Source: Prochlorococcus sp. AG-409-K04 (lineage in GTDB: Bacteria > Cyanobacteriota > Cyanobacteriia > PCC-6307 > Cyanobiaceae). From it: 64,000 bases of DNA. Every line of letters starts with the position of its first letter. The first letter of the stretch is position 1. The stretch spans positions 21,054 through 85,053 of the forward strand of contig QCKE01000005.1 in assembly GCA_003215555.1 (NCBI GenBank), read 5' to 3'. Positions 35,205 to 44,547 of this stretch are shown in pieces. Below the pieces are notes generated by a model, which searched no databases, was not told where the DNA came from, and saw only the letters and a program-made list of their open reading frames with translations. The position numbers and the translations under genes are program-made.

Positions 35205-35450
35205 TTAGGATTCTGGATTGAATTTATTTATTATTGATTCAACTAAAACAGCAGTAAAAAAAATACTTAGACAAGGTAGAAATAGCGGTTTCCATAAAAT
35301 TTGGAAAAGACTCAAAGGCCTTGTATAAGAAAGAGAATCAGCTATGATAGAAATAATAAAAAAAAAGAATCCAAATATAATTATAAATAGATTCCCAATT
35401 AAAAACTTATCAATCTGTACTTTCCATTCTATTTTTTCAGTCCAATTCAT
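35205..35450 (-). CDS. Hypothetical two-TM protein (81 aa)
   Basis: This is an 81-residue protein with hydrophobic segments at about residues 14-36 and 51-70, and polar ends. It has no recognised domain. It precedes the 35-residue membrane peptide on the same strand. Membrane location is the only thing that can be said. Confidence 0.55.
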   Translation of the reverse strand: MNWTEKIEWKVQIDKFLIGNLFIIIFGFFFFIISIIADSLSYTRPLSLFQILWKPLFLPCLSIFFTAVLVESIINKFNPES

Positions 35451-35563
35451 AGAAACCGAAACTAATTTATTTGTAATATATCATATTCTCTATAACGCCT
35501 TATAACGATCTACATGATATTTTGTTTAAACAAATTAATATATTATTTATAATGAGTTTTTAA

Positions 35564-35959
35564 TTAAGCTGAAAGAATATTCAAGTCATCATCTTTTGAC
35601 CTGAATATTCTTTCAGCTATTTTCCCTTGAATCATAATTATTTTAACAACTTGCTTTCTTCTAGGATCATAGGTTTTAACATTAACATGCCCAATTTTCT
35701 TATCATTGCCTAACTGTTCTATATTTTGCTTATTAATTTGTGGGTCAAGTTCTTTAATTAATGTTCCTGAGGATGAATTCATATTTTTTTCACAATCAGT
35801 TATTGAAGGATGATAAATTACTGGTGATTCCGTTGTAATTGAAATTGGTTTGTCATTTTTAAAGGAAAATGAAGATTTTAAAAAATTCCCTATCTCAATG
35901 ACTTTAGAGATTTCTAAACTTAATTTTAAGCTAGTTATGAAGTAGTTTTTAGTAATCAT
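35564..35959 (-). CDS. Hypothetical protein (131 aa) with inverted repeat at its 3' end
   Basis: This is a 131-residue soluble protein with no recognised domain. The C-terminal part (HVNVKTYDPRRKQVVKIIMIQGK) looks like strands plus a helix. The last codons, coding for about residues 114-130, form a 21-bp inverted repeat. Surrounding intergenic DNA on both sides is long and A+T-rich, so the gene stands alone. Function unknown. Confidence 0.5.
   Translation of the reverse strand: MITKNYFITSLKLSLEISKVIEIGNFLKSSFSFKNDKPISITTESPVIYHPSITDCEKNMNSSSGTLIKELDPQINKQNIEQLGNDKKIGHVNVKTYDPRRKQVVKIIMIQGKIAERIFRSKDDDLNILSA
35567..35618. repeat. 21-bp near-perfect inverted repeat inside the 3' end of a gene
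   Basis: Left arm 35567-35587 (AGCTGAAAGAATATTCAAGTC) and right arm 35598-35618 pair with one mismatch around a 10-nt loop. On the minus strand this makes a long hairpin in the last codons of the hypothetical gene, ending just before its stop. No T-run follows on the minus strand, so it is not a classical terminator for that gene. Confidence 0.9.
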
Positions 35960-36392
35960 CGATGATTTTTGCTAAATATAACAAACAAATATGATTTAGC
36001 AAATATGTAAAAACTAATTAACATTACATAATAATAACCATCTGTAATTCTTCATACTTTTTAATTACTTAAATGAAGTAATACTAGTCAAGCCTTTTTA
36101 CTGGTTTTTGAATCTAAACTAATACCAATAATTCTATAAGCTTATGATGCTTTTTAAAAGAAGTTGTAAAGAAATTATTCCTTTCATTATCTAAAATCTT
36201 GCTTGCCATTATATAAGTATAAGCAACTCTCACGTAAAACATTTTAAAACTTGTTTTAAGTATTTTTACCTACAGCGAACAAATGACTTTCCGGTTCTTG
36301 GTGAAGTCATAAATTTTATACCTTTTACTAGTTAGTGTTATATTGTCTAAATCTATTTTATGTTATATATTGATAAAAGTACAATTTGTATT
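35960..36392. other. 433-bp A+T-rich gene-free region
   Basis: I find no convincing gene or RNA here. It contains only short frames (for example 16 codons near 36145) and A+T-rich runs. It holds the upstream regions of two divergent hypothetical genes. Confidence 0.5.
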
Positions 36393-36632
36393 ATGAAAAA
36401 AGTAAAATATGCTGAAGTGGCTCCCTGGGATGGAGGCCCTAACCAAACTCACACAAATGATCCAGAGTGGATTATGCAGAAAGGAATTATTGAAGTTAGT
36501 TTCAGCAGAAATCAATTAGATCATAATTATTTTCACATAAGAAGAGGTGAAAAAGAAGAACAAGTATATACATTTCAAGCACGTTATCTCTATCAAGAGT
36601 TGTTAGATAAAGGATTTCGTTTAAAAGAATAG
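36393..36632 (+). CDS. Hypothetical protein (79 aa)
   Basis: This is a 79-residue soluble protein starting MKKVKYAEVAPWDGG, with WIMQKGIIEVSFSR and an ending YLYQELLDKGFRLKE. An upstream ATG at 36360 would add 11 residues and seems less likely. The mixed, non-repetitive composition suggests it is real. No domain recognised. It lies alone upstream of the DnaA-box cluster. Confidence 0.5.
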   Translation: MKKVKYAEVAPWDGGPNQTHTNDPEWIMQKGIIEVSFSRNQLDHNYFHIRRGEKEEQVYTFQARYLYQELLDKGFRLKE

Positions 36633-36710
36633 TCTCTATTTAATGTTTCTATGTATACAACCTCGTAATTGATATTAACCTTATTAATTGTTGTTTTATT
36701 TAATTACACC

Positions 36711-37036
36711 TTATACACAAAAAACTTTTTAGAAACAAAATATTATTTCCTAATAACATTATCAGCAGTTTAGAACTAGAATAACTAGATATTCTGATTA
36801 ATCTAGAAAGTCATCGTTTTTCCACATTTCCAAGGTTTGCTAACAAAAAATATATTCTGTAGCAGCAATTTATACACATTCCCTGCTTTCTGAGGAACTT
36901 TATCAATTCTTTAGATCCATTGTTAATAAAGGGTTTATTGGTGGTAGAAATATGTTTGTAATTTATCCACTTATGTCTTTGGCCTATTACAACAACATGC
37001 CCAAAAAAAATATGCAGATTGTGGAAAAGTGGAAAA
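36711..37036. other. Cluster of DnaA-box-like sites
   Basis: Four exact TTWTNCACA sites occur within about 320 bp: TTATACACA at 36711-36719 and 36870-36878, TTTTCCACA at 36818-36826, and TTTTCCACA on the minus strand at 37020-37028. Two one-mismatch sites are TTATCCACT at 36963-36971 and TTTTCCACT on the minus strand at 37028-37036. TTTTCCACA is the DnaA box used in cyanobacterial origins. The region (36633-37108) has no convincing gene and lies just downstream of mfd. It may be a DnaA-binding locus or origin-like element; no dnaA or dnaN is nearby. Confidence 0.55.
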
Positions 37037-37108
37037 CTAATCTTTTCTGCTCCGAATCTCAGCACTCAAGTGCCCAGAAATAGCTTTGTCAATTTGTGTA
37101 AGTGATTG

Positions 37109-40100
37109 TTACGGAGATAATTTGTTTGAGAGCTTTTTACCTATTTCTTTTTCTATATTTGGAAGTTTTGCAGACATTTTGTCTAGCCATTCGATGATTG
37201 TTTCTATCTGATGCTCAATTGCTAGTGTTCCTAGCCCTCTTAATGTAATTTCTGAGATTGCTTGTCCTTTTTTAAAAATCACCCTTCCTTGCAGATGCTT
37301 ATCTAGACCCTCTACCAAACTTTTAAAACTAGCATGATTCATTGATGTATCAAGAACTATATTAGGTTTTATACTTCTAACTCTGGATATCCCCAGTTTT
37401 TTTGTTCTTAATTTGAGTTTCATTAGTAGCAATAATGCTTCCACTGGCTTAGGCAATGCCCCAAATCTATCTATCCATGTTGTTGTTAAATCTATTAATT
37501 GCTCTGAAGTTTCGCATTCCGATGCTTCTTTATAAGCATTTATTTTCTCTTCATTCTCACTAATCCATGTACCAGGAATAAAAGCTGTGATTGGAAGATC
37601 TATTTTTGTTTCCTCTACCGTTGGTATGGATTGCCCTTGAATATCTGCTATTGATTCATGCAGTATTTCCATATATAAATCAAAACCTATAGCTTCCATT
37701 TGTCCACTTTGCTCAACACCTATTAAGTTTCCTACACCTCTTATTTCCATATCTCTCATTGCTAATTGATAGCCGCTTCCTAGTTCACTAAATTCTTTAA
37801 TTGCCTTTAATCTCTGCCTTGCTTTTTCATTAATCTTTAATTCAGGAGGATAAAATAGCCATGCATGTGCTTGTATTCCGCTTCTCCCAACACGACCTCT
37901 TAATTGATACAGTTGTGATAATCCAAATAAATGTGCATTTTCAATCAAGATTGTATTAACTCTAGGAATATCTAAACCACTTTCTATAATAGTAGTACAT
38001 ATCATTAGATCTGCTTCCCCCTCATTGAAGGCGATCATAGCTATTTCCAGTTCACCTTCATCCATTTGTCCATGAGCTATTATTATATTTATTTTGGGCA
38101 CCATACTTTGTATTTTTTGAGTTACTTTCTCTATACCTTCTATTTTTGGAACAACGTAAAATACCTGACCTCCCCTTCCAATTTCCTGACAAATAGCACT
38201 TCTTATAGTTTCATCATCTATAGGAGCTAAATGTGTTTTAATAGCTCTTCTTTGCGGTGGAGGGGTTGTTATTAAGCTCATTTCTCTAACACCTGATAAG
38301 CTCATATACAATGTCCTAGGTATTGGAGTGGCTGTGAGAGTAATTACATCAATATGTTTCTTTAGTGACTTTATCTTTTCTTTCTGAGTTACACCAAACC
38401 TCTGTTCCTCATCTATCACAAGAAGTCCTAGGTCTTTATATTTTATTTTATTTGAAAGTAGCAAATGTGTACCAATAATTGCATCTATTTTTCCTTTTTC
38501 TAATTCGTTTATTATTTCCTTTCTTTCCTTAAGTGATTTAAATCTATTAAGTAGTGATACTTTAATTGGATAGGGAGCGAAACGATCTGAAAGCGTCCTC
38601 CAGTGTTGTTGAGCCAATACAGTAGTTGGTGCAAGTACAGCAACTTGTTTTCCAGCAGTAATTGCTTTAAATAAGGCTCTGACAGCTACTTCGGTTTTAC
38701 CAAAGCCTACATCTCCGCATATCAGCCTATCCATTGGAATATGGTTTTCCATATCCTTTTTAATTTCGGTAACGGCTTTTACCTGATCTGGTGTTGCTAC
38801 GTATGGAAACGAATCTTCCAATTCGCTTTGCCATGGTCCGTCCTCGGGAAAACAGAATCCTTGAGAATTTGATCTTTCTGCATACAATTTGATTAAATCA
38901 ATGGCAACTTTATTAATAGCTTTTTTTGCTTTTTGCTTTGTTATTTTCCATGTATTACCTCCTAATTTACTTATTTTAGGTGAATTATTATTTGAACTTC
39001 TATATCTACCAAGAGAAGATAATTGATCTGCAGATACTCTTAATGTACCATCTAAATATTGAACTAATAGATAATCTCGTGCTTCTTTATTTATGAAAAA
39101 CTTTTCAATTCTAAGAAATTTACCAACCCCATGATTTCTATGCACAACATAATCTCCAGGATTTATTTTATTTAATTCAACTTTATTGCTCGACGAAACA
39201 TTTCTCCTTCTTATATATCCAGTTGATGAAATTAATTGTTGTCCAAATAATTCTTTATCTGTTAGTAAAACTATTTTCCATTGTGGTAAATCAAGACCTT
39301 CAATATCAATGTTTCCTGCTAACTTTAGAGCTACTGGTATTTTTTGCTTAATTAGATTTAAAATACTAATTAAGTCGTGATTGTTAGGAATGAAGTGTGT
39401 ACTACAATCGTGTTCTTGGAGTAGAGCTTTTGCTCTACTTGGTTGCGCGGATAAAATCCATATAGAATAATCTTCTTTTGTATACGTCTTTATTAATTCA
39501 CTGATTTTACTAAATTGATTGGGATAAGTGGAAACGATTTTAGAAGATAAATTAAAGTTGTTCGTTGTATTATCTTGTTTATCACTGTATGTTTCTATTG
39601 TTACAAATTTGCTTAAACATTCATAAATAATTTTACTATCTCTAATTGGTTGTTGTAGTTCAATTTCTACATTTTTCTTTTTTAGTATATTCTCCATTTC
39701 ACTATATGTATTATGTAGGTGATACAACCAATTATCTGTATGTTCTTTGCATTGATTTTTTTCATCAAGTATTACTAACGTATTAGTATTTAAAAAATCT
39801 AAAATAGAACTTTGATATTTAGATGATAATAATGCTCGCTCTAATATCATATTTTCTATTTCATATCCTTTGTTAAGATTAGTATTTTTCTTTTTATAAT
39901 TTTCTAAAGATTCCGTTAATAGATAATTAAAGCTTATAGGTGTTATAACTATTTCATCTATTTCGTCCAGTGATCTCTGCGTTATTGGATCATACTCTCT
40001 TAACTTATCTACCTTGTCTCCAAATAACTCTATCCTTATTGGAAGTTCATTGTTTACTGCATAAATATCTATAATGTCTCCTCTCCTACTCCAATACCCT

Positions 40101-40618
40101 TCTTGATTTGTTGTCGCATTTCTTTCATAACCAATCTCAGTTAGTTTATGATTAATATTATCAACATTCAAATCTTGTCCTCTCTTAATTAATAAGCTAT
40201 TTTCGTTAACTACTTTGGGGTGAGGTAAATGATTGAAAAGACTTCTTTCTGTACATATTACGGCAAAATTAATAGATTTATTACAGGCTAATTCGCTTAC
40301 TATAGATAGTTGTCCCCAGCTAATTTCAGTTGATTGATTAATGCTTTCGTAAGGAGTTACTTCACTACCTGGATATAAAAAAGTTTTATCCCAGCCCATT
40401 AATTGTAGTTGACTATGCCATCTAGTAGCTTCTTCAAGCGTAGGAAGTATAACAAGAAGATTTGTATTTGCACTCTTAGCTAAACCTGCACTTATTAATG
40501 TTTTAGCTGTTCTACATCCTCCTTGTATTGTTAATTTTTGATCTCTGGTTGCTCTATCGAGAATCTCGTCTATTAATGTTGTATTCTGTAGTCTAGATAG
40601 CAATGAATTAAGCGTCAT
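37109..40618 (-). CDS. mfd: Transcription-repair coupling factor
   Basis: Mfd removes stalled RNA polymerase at DNA lesions and recruits UvrA. The 1169-residue product has the N-terminal UvrB-like part, the RNA-polymerase-interacting CarD-like domain (INPGDYVVHRNHGVGKFL), and the RecG-like helicase. The helicase shows Walker A GDVGFGKTEVAVRA, DEEQRFG as motif II, TATPIPRTLYMS, and the GRVGRSG motif VI. The C-terminal TRCF region follows. Length is normal. Confidence 0.96.
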   Translation of the reverse strand: MTLNSLLSRLQNTTLIDEILDRATRDQKLTIQGGCRTAKTLISAGLAKSANTNLLVILPTLEEATRWHSQLQLMGWDKTFLYPGSEVTPYESINQSTEISWGQLSIVSELACNKSINFAVICTERSLFNHLPHPKVVNENSLLIKRGQDLNVDNINHKLTEIGYERNATTNQEGYWSRRGDIIDIYAVNNELPIRIELFGDKVDKLREYDPITQRSLDEIDEIVITPISFNYLLTESLENYKKKNTNLNKGYEIENMILERALLSSKYQSSILDFLNTNTLVILDEKNQCKEHTDNWLYHLHNTYSEMENILKKKNVEIELQQPIRDSKIIYECLSKFVTIETYSDKQDNTTNNFNLSSKIVSTYPNQFSKISELIKTYTKEDYSIWILSAQPSRAKALLQEHDCSTHFIPNNHDLISILNLIKQKIPVALKLAGNIDIEGLDLPQWKIVLLTDKELFGQQLISSTGYIRRRNVSSSNKVELNKINPGDYVVHRNHGVGKFLRIEKFFINKEARDYLLVQYLDGTLRVSADQLSSLGRYRSSNNNSPKISKLGGNTWKITKQKAKKAINKVAIDLIKLYAERSNSQGFCFPEDGPWQSELEDSFPYVATPDQVKAVTEIKKDMENHIPMDRLICGDVGFGKTEVAVRALFKAITAGKQVAVLAPTTVLAQQHWRTLSDRFAPYPIKVSLLNRFKSLKERKEIINELEKGKIDAIIGTHLLLSNKIKYKDLGLLVIDEEQRFGVTQKEKIKSLKKHIDVITLTATPIPRTLYMSLSGVREMSLITTPPPQRRAIKTHLAPIDDETIRSAICQEIGRGGQVFYVVPKIEGIEKVTQKIQSMVPKINIIIAHGQMDEGELEIAMIAFNEGEADLMICTTIIESGLDIPRVNTILIENAHLFGLSQLYQLRGRVGRSGIQAHAWLFYPPELKINEKARQRLKAIKEFSELGSGYQLAMRDMEIRGVGNLIGVEQSGQMEAIGFDLYMEILHESIADIQGQSIPTVEETKIDLPITAFIPGTWISENEEKINAYKEASECETSEQLIDLTTTWIDRFGALPKPVEALLLLMKLKLRTKKLGISRVRSIKPNIVLDTSMNHASFKSLVEGLDKHLQGRVIFKKGQAISEITLRGLGTLAIEHQIETIIEWLDKMSAKLPNIEKEIGKKLSNKLSP

Positions 40619-40647
40619 GATAAACTTTATTAGTATTGAATGTATGA

Positions 40648-41358
40648 TTAAAATATGTCTTTATTAAGTAGTTCATTGAATTTTATTAGGTCTATTATCG
40701 TTAGGTTATTTCTGCTACTAACATTAAAGCTTTTATTTAAATAATCTCTAGCTTTTTCTGTGCTCCAATTTAATTCAGTTATTCTTTTGTCCGATAATCT
40801 AATTAGAGTTTCTTTAGTAAAATATTCTTTTAATTTGTTCATTGATTGTTCAGGTTTTATTGATTTCAGTACATTTATAAAATCTTTTATTTGATTAATA
40901 TCAGAAATTCTGTTTTTTTTGGGAAATTCAAGGATTTTTTCTAAAAATTCATTCTCTTGTTCTCTACTCCATCCTAATCTCGCTATTTCATAATCAATTT
41001 CCGCTAATTCTTCTGTCCAATCTGATTTTGGTTTGATTTTTTCATATTTTAGCTTCTCTTCTGTTTGCTTGTGTGTAGTTTGCTCATTGATTGATTTTTT
41101 AGATTCATTACTTATTTTATCACCTTTTAAATGTGCGCTTTTTTCTATAAAGGTGTGTTGTCCTGATTGGATTTGCTCATTTGGAATCAAATGTTCCTGA
41201 TTTCTCTTTATCAATTCATCTATTGCTGACTTTTCGGCTTCTCTTATACTTCTTCCCTCCCCTAAACTGCTACCAATACACTCGTTGTTTTTATAACCTG
41301 TTATTCTTACAATTATCTTGTTAGAATCAACGTGGCATAGCTCAGAGTCTATTCTCAT
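40648..41358 (-). CDS. Hypothetical protein with dsRBD-like N-terminus
   Basis: This is a 236-residue charged protein. The first 50 residues (VRITGYKNNECIGSSLGEGRSIREAEKSAIDELIKR) resemble a double-stranded-RNA/Rad52-like strand-helix unit with the GEGxSxxEAExxA pattern. A Lys/Glu/Gln-rich linker follows. The C-terminal half has two related helical units, each starting with a Trp-containing motif (LGWSREQENEFLEK and LNWSTEKARDYLNK). It lies 29 bp upstream of mfd on the same strand. No function is assigned; a nucleic-acid-linked role is only suggested. Confidence 0.6.
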   Translation of the reverse strand: MRIDSELCHVDSNKIIVRITGYKNNECIGSSLGEGRSIREAEKSAIDELIKRNQEHLIPNEQIQSGQHTFIEKSAHLKGDKISNESKKSINEQTTHKQTEEKLKYEKIKPKSDWTEELAEIDYEIARLGWSREQENEFLEKILEFPKKNRISDINQIKDFINVLKSIKPEQSMNKLKEYFTKETLIRLSDKRITELNWSTEKARDYLNKSFNVSSRNNLTIIDLIKFNELLNKDIF

Positions 41359-41432
41359 ATTAGGGCTTTTGTATTAATGCAATTAATGCTTTTTTTATAT
41401 TACTTCAGTCGTGAAATTTTTGCTTAGGAATT

Positions 41433-42140
41433 ATGGACTCAGCAGCGTTAGAATTCTTTTCCCCTCTTTTAGATAGTGTTGACCATTGGTCTGAGTTTGC
41501 AGCATTACTACCTGTAATAGCATTATTAGAGTTAATACTATCTGCGGATAATGCAGTAGCTTTAGCTTCAATAACAAAAAAATTAAATGATACTGAACTT
41601 CAAAGGAAATCCCTAGATATTGGTATCGCTATCGCACTATTTTTAAGAATTATACTTATTTTGACAGCTAATATAATTATTAAGTACTCATTTATTCAAT
41701 TACTAGCAGCTTTATATTTATTTTACATTGTCATTTCTAAATTCTTTCTTGATAAGTTAACTTCTTCAGATAATCAAAGTTCGATATCTGAATCCAAATC
41801 AAACATTAGTTTTTTCACGGTAACAGCTTCTTTAGCACTTACTGATCTTGCTTTCTCTGTTGATAGTGTTACAGCAGCTGTAGCTATAAGTGATCAGTTG
41901 ATCCTAGTATTGCTTGGTTCGCTTATTGGAGTTTTAGCTTTACGATTTACGGCTGATTTGTTTATTAATTGGCTTGATATCTATCAGAATTTGGAAATAG
42001 CTGGATATTTGGCAGTAGCTCTTGTCGCTTTTAAATTAATTTTTGCAGTTATTTTTTCTAATATTTATGTACCAGATTACATATTTTATGTTTTGCTTTT
42101 AGTGATTTTTGTATGGGGATTTTTAAACAAAAAAAAATAA
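41433..42140 (+). CDS. TerC-family membrane protein
   Basis: This is a 235-residue protein with about seven membrane segments. The two halves carry the family's acidic motifs: LELILSADNAVALASI in the first and LTDLAFSVDSVTAAVAIS in the second. A TerC relative in plants is needed for thylakoid formation, and bacterial members are linked to manganese export. Either role would make sense here, but it cannot be settled. It is divergent from the dsRBD-like gene. Confidence 0.85.
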   Translation: MDSAALEFFSPLLDSVDHWSEFAALLPVIALLELILSADNAVALASITKKLNDTELQRKSLDIGIAIALFLRIILILTANIIIKYSFIQLLAALYLFYIVISKFFLDKLTSSDNQSSISESKSNISFFTVTASLALTDLAFSVDSVTAAVAISDQLILVLLGSLIGVLALRFTADLFINWLDIYQNLEIAGYLAVALVAFKLIFAVIFSNIYVPDYIFYVLLLVIFVWGFLNKKK

Positions 42141-42159
42141 TTTTATAGTAGCTAATTAG

Positions 42160-43176
42160 TTATTGCAGAATAATATTACCATTTTGACTAGTTATTTGTT
42201 GTATAAGTGAGTCTGATAAAGCTTCTTTTTTGCCTTCTAATTTGATCTTTGTTATTAATAGTAGAGAATCTTTTGTTTGAACCAAAATACCAATGCTTTT
42301 AATATATGATATTATTTGCCCTGGAAGTGGCTCTTTGTTTTTATAGCATTCAATTATGTTATCTGATTTATAATTAAAATATTTATAGTACTGTTCTCTA
42401 AAAGGAAAAGCTTCAATGATTTTCATCCGCTTATTATTAATAATACTATAAGTATTAGGATATAACCCTAATACTTTCCTATGAATATTTATAGTGCTAT
42501 CATTCCAGTCTATGTGATAATCATTTTTATTCAAAAGTCGCGCATAGTTTTGTTTTCTATTTATATCACTTTGATTTATTAGATTTAATTTATCTAATGA
42601 ATTAGATTCTATATTACTACGCTCTATTTTATCTATAGCTTTAATAATTAGTTTTGAGGAAATGAGACTTAGTTTTAGTGCTAACGAACTAGCATTTTCC
42701 GTTGGTGTAATCTCTATTTTTTCTTCTAATAAGACTGGTCCAGTATCTAATCCCTGCTCCATTAACATTATTGCTACCCCAGTTTCTTTATCTCCATTTA
42801 ATAAACACCATTGAATTGGCGCAGCTCCTCTCCATTTTGGTAACAATGACGCGTGAATATTCCAGCAACCAAGGCTAGGCATTGTTAATATTTCTTTTGA
42901 AAGTATTTGGCCAAAGGCTACGACTATAAATAAGTCTGCATTTAATTTATGTATTTTATCCTTGGTTGCTATATCTTTATTTATATTTTTCGGTGTAAAA
43001 TAAGGAATATTATTTGTTATTGCAAGTTGCTTTACTGGTGAAAAAGTTAACTTGTTTCCTCTACCTCTTCTTTTGTCAGGTTGAGTTACAACTGCAACTA
43101 TATCGTGGGTACTGTTGTGTATAGCCTCAAAGATTGGGGTGCAAAAATCCGGTGTACCCCAAAAGATGATTTTCAT
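42160..43176 (-). CDS. fmt: Methionyl-tRNA formyltransferase
   Basis: Fmt formylates the initiator Met-tRNA using 10-formyl-tetrahydrofolate. The 338-residue product has the N-terminal formyltransferase fold with FWGTPDFC, CWNIHASLLPKWRGAAPIQW (catalytic Asn and His), and TGVAIMLMEQGLDTGP. The C-terminal tRNA-binding domain follows. It overlaps the upstream pmbA gene by 4 bp. Confidence 0.95.
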   Translation of the reverse strand: MKIIFWGTPDFCTPIFEAIHNSTHDIVAVVTQPDKRRGRGNKLTFSPVKQLAITNNIPYFTPKNINKDIATKDKIHKLNADLFIVVAFGQILSKEILTMPSLGCWNIHASLLPKWRGAAPIQWCLLNGDKETGVAIMLMEQGLDTGPVLLEEKIEITPTENASSLALKLSLISSKLIIKAIDKIERSNIESNSLDKLNLINQSDINRKQNYARLLNKNDYHIDWNDSTINIHRKVLGLYPNTYSIINNKRMKIIEAFPFREQYYKYFNYKSDNIIECYKNKEPLPGQIISYIKSIGILVQTKDSLLLITKIKLEGKKEALSDSLIQQITSQNGNIILQ

Positions 43177-44540
43177 TTATCACCAGTGACTGTTAGTTCT
43201 TCTATCCATATATGAGGGGATACTCCTTGATGGGTATATATTCCATCGTCTTCAATTTGAATTATATTTTTGAGCAATCTTAAGAAGTCACCTGCTATAG
43301 TTGCTGACTCAATAGAAGTTTTTATTCCATCTTTTACATGCCATCCGTCAAAAGGTAATGAAAATGAACCTTGGCTAGCTTTAACTCCAGCATGAAGTGC
43401 ATTTAAGTTTTCTACTAAAATAAATTCATCTTTTGTCTTTTGATAATTAAGGAGTGGATATTTTGCTTTTTGATTTTTATTTTTATATACAACTGGCCAA
43501 TCTGGAGAAACAGAAACTTTTGCTCCTATTCCCGCGTGGCCTGTAGGCATTACATTAAATATTCTAGCTGTAGCTTCTGAATGAATAAAATTTTTAAGAA
43601 TACCATTATTAATAATTTGAATATCTTGAGTAGGTGTTCCTTCTCCATCAAAGGTTGTTCCAGTAATATTTGATGGATGTAGTCCATTGTCATTTAATGA
43701 CAATATTCTAGAAGAAATTTCTTTTCCTATTGAATCTTTTCTAGACAGACTTACTCCATCTATAATTGATCTAGCATTATATATATTGCTAAATGATGTA
43801 ATAAGATCTAAGAATGCTTCAGGTTTAAAACATACGAGATATCTACCAGTTTTTACTGGTTTATAATTAAGGTGATTTAATGTTTTTTCAGCTGCCTCTT
43901 TTATACAATCATTAATATCAATATCCGATGCTCCATATCCTAATTTAATGGAACCAGAACTTCTTGGTTTCTTTCCTTCCTCTTGAGCTTTTGCATATAA
44001 ATATAAACTTGCCTGTGTTCCGTGCAGATGCCTTATAGCTCCTTCGCTATTAATATATGCTCGTTCAAATGTAGATTCTGCAAAACCATTGTATGGCACA
44101 CTATTGATAGATTTATGTCTATTTAATAGATCTTTTTCAGCATTTTTTAGAGAAGCTAATAGTGCTTTTACTCCTATTGAATCTTTTATTGGTCTACTAG
44201 TTAAAGGTAACTCAGCTTTAGACATAATAGAGAATTCTGGAGTTTCACTAATGTTTCCAAATTGACTAGCTTGATATGCACTTTCTAAAGCTTTTTGTAA
44301 TCCTTTTTCAGATAAATCTGATGTACTAGTAATGCCAACGAGATTCTCACTATTCCATACTCTAATAGTAATTGAATTCTTTTGGGAAGCTTTTATTTGC
44401 TTTGGATTACCCTTGTCTATTTGTACAGACATATCTTTAGATATTGTCGCTCCTAAATCCCACTTTTTTATATTGATTGCTTTTGATAAGGTTGAAAGTT
44501 GGTCTCTTAATTGTGACTCGTTAATTAATGATTCTTTCAT
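43173..44540 (-). CDS. pmbA: TldD/PmbA-family metalloprotease subunit, PmbA type
   Basis: This is a 455-residue protein of the TldD/PmbA family, lacking the HExxxH motif, so it would be the non-catalytic partner in a TldD-PmbA (TldE) complex. Family blocks VCFKPEAFLDLITSFS, TFDGEGTPTQDIQIINNGILKNF and ASQGSFSLPFDGWHVKDG are visible. In other bacteria the complex cleaves unfolded peptides and processes modified peptides. It lies 7 bp behind the tldD gene and overlaps fmt by 4 bp. Confidence 0.85.
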   Translation of the reverse strand: MKESLINESQLRDQLSTLSKAINIKKWDLGATISKDMSVQIDKGNPKQIKASQKNSITIRVWNSENLVGITSTSDLSEKGLQKALESAYQASQFGNISETPEFSIMSKAELPLTSRPIKDSIGVKALLASLKNAEKDLLNRHKSINSVPYNGFAESTFERAYINSEGAIRHLHGTQASLYLYAKAQEEGKKPRSSGSIKLGYGASDIDINDCIKEAAEKTLNHLNYKPVKTGRYLVCFKPEAFLDLITSFSNIYNARSIIDGVSLSRKDSIGKEISSRILSLNDNGLHPSNITGTTFDGEGTPTQDIQIINNGILKNFIHSEATARIFNVMPTGHAGIGAKVSVSPDWPVVYKNKNQKAKYPLLNYQKTKDEFILVENLNALHAGVKASQGSFSLPFDGWHVKDGIKTSIESATIAGDFLRLLKNIIQIEDDGIYTHQGVSPHIWIEELTVTGDK

Positions 44541-44547
44541 TAGTTAT

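Noticed and set aside
36811..37065. 84-codon minus-strand frame between the 79-aa hypothetical gene and mfd
   Set aside because: It spans several DnaA-box-like sites, has odd composition, no ribosome-binding site and no recognisable motif; more likely a chance frame in a regulatory region.
27400..37100. Prophage or transposon island
   Set aside because: No integrase, transposase, tRNA attachment site, terminal repeats or phage structural genes were found in the accessory region.
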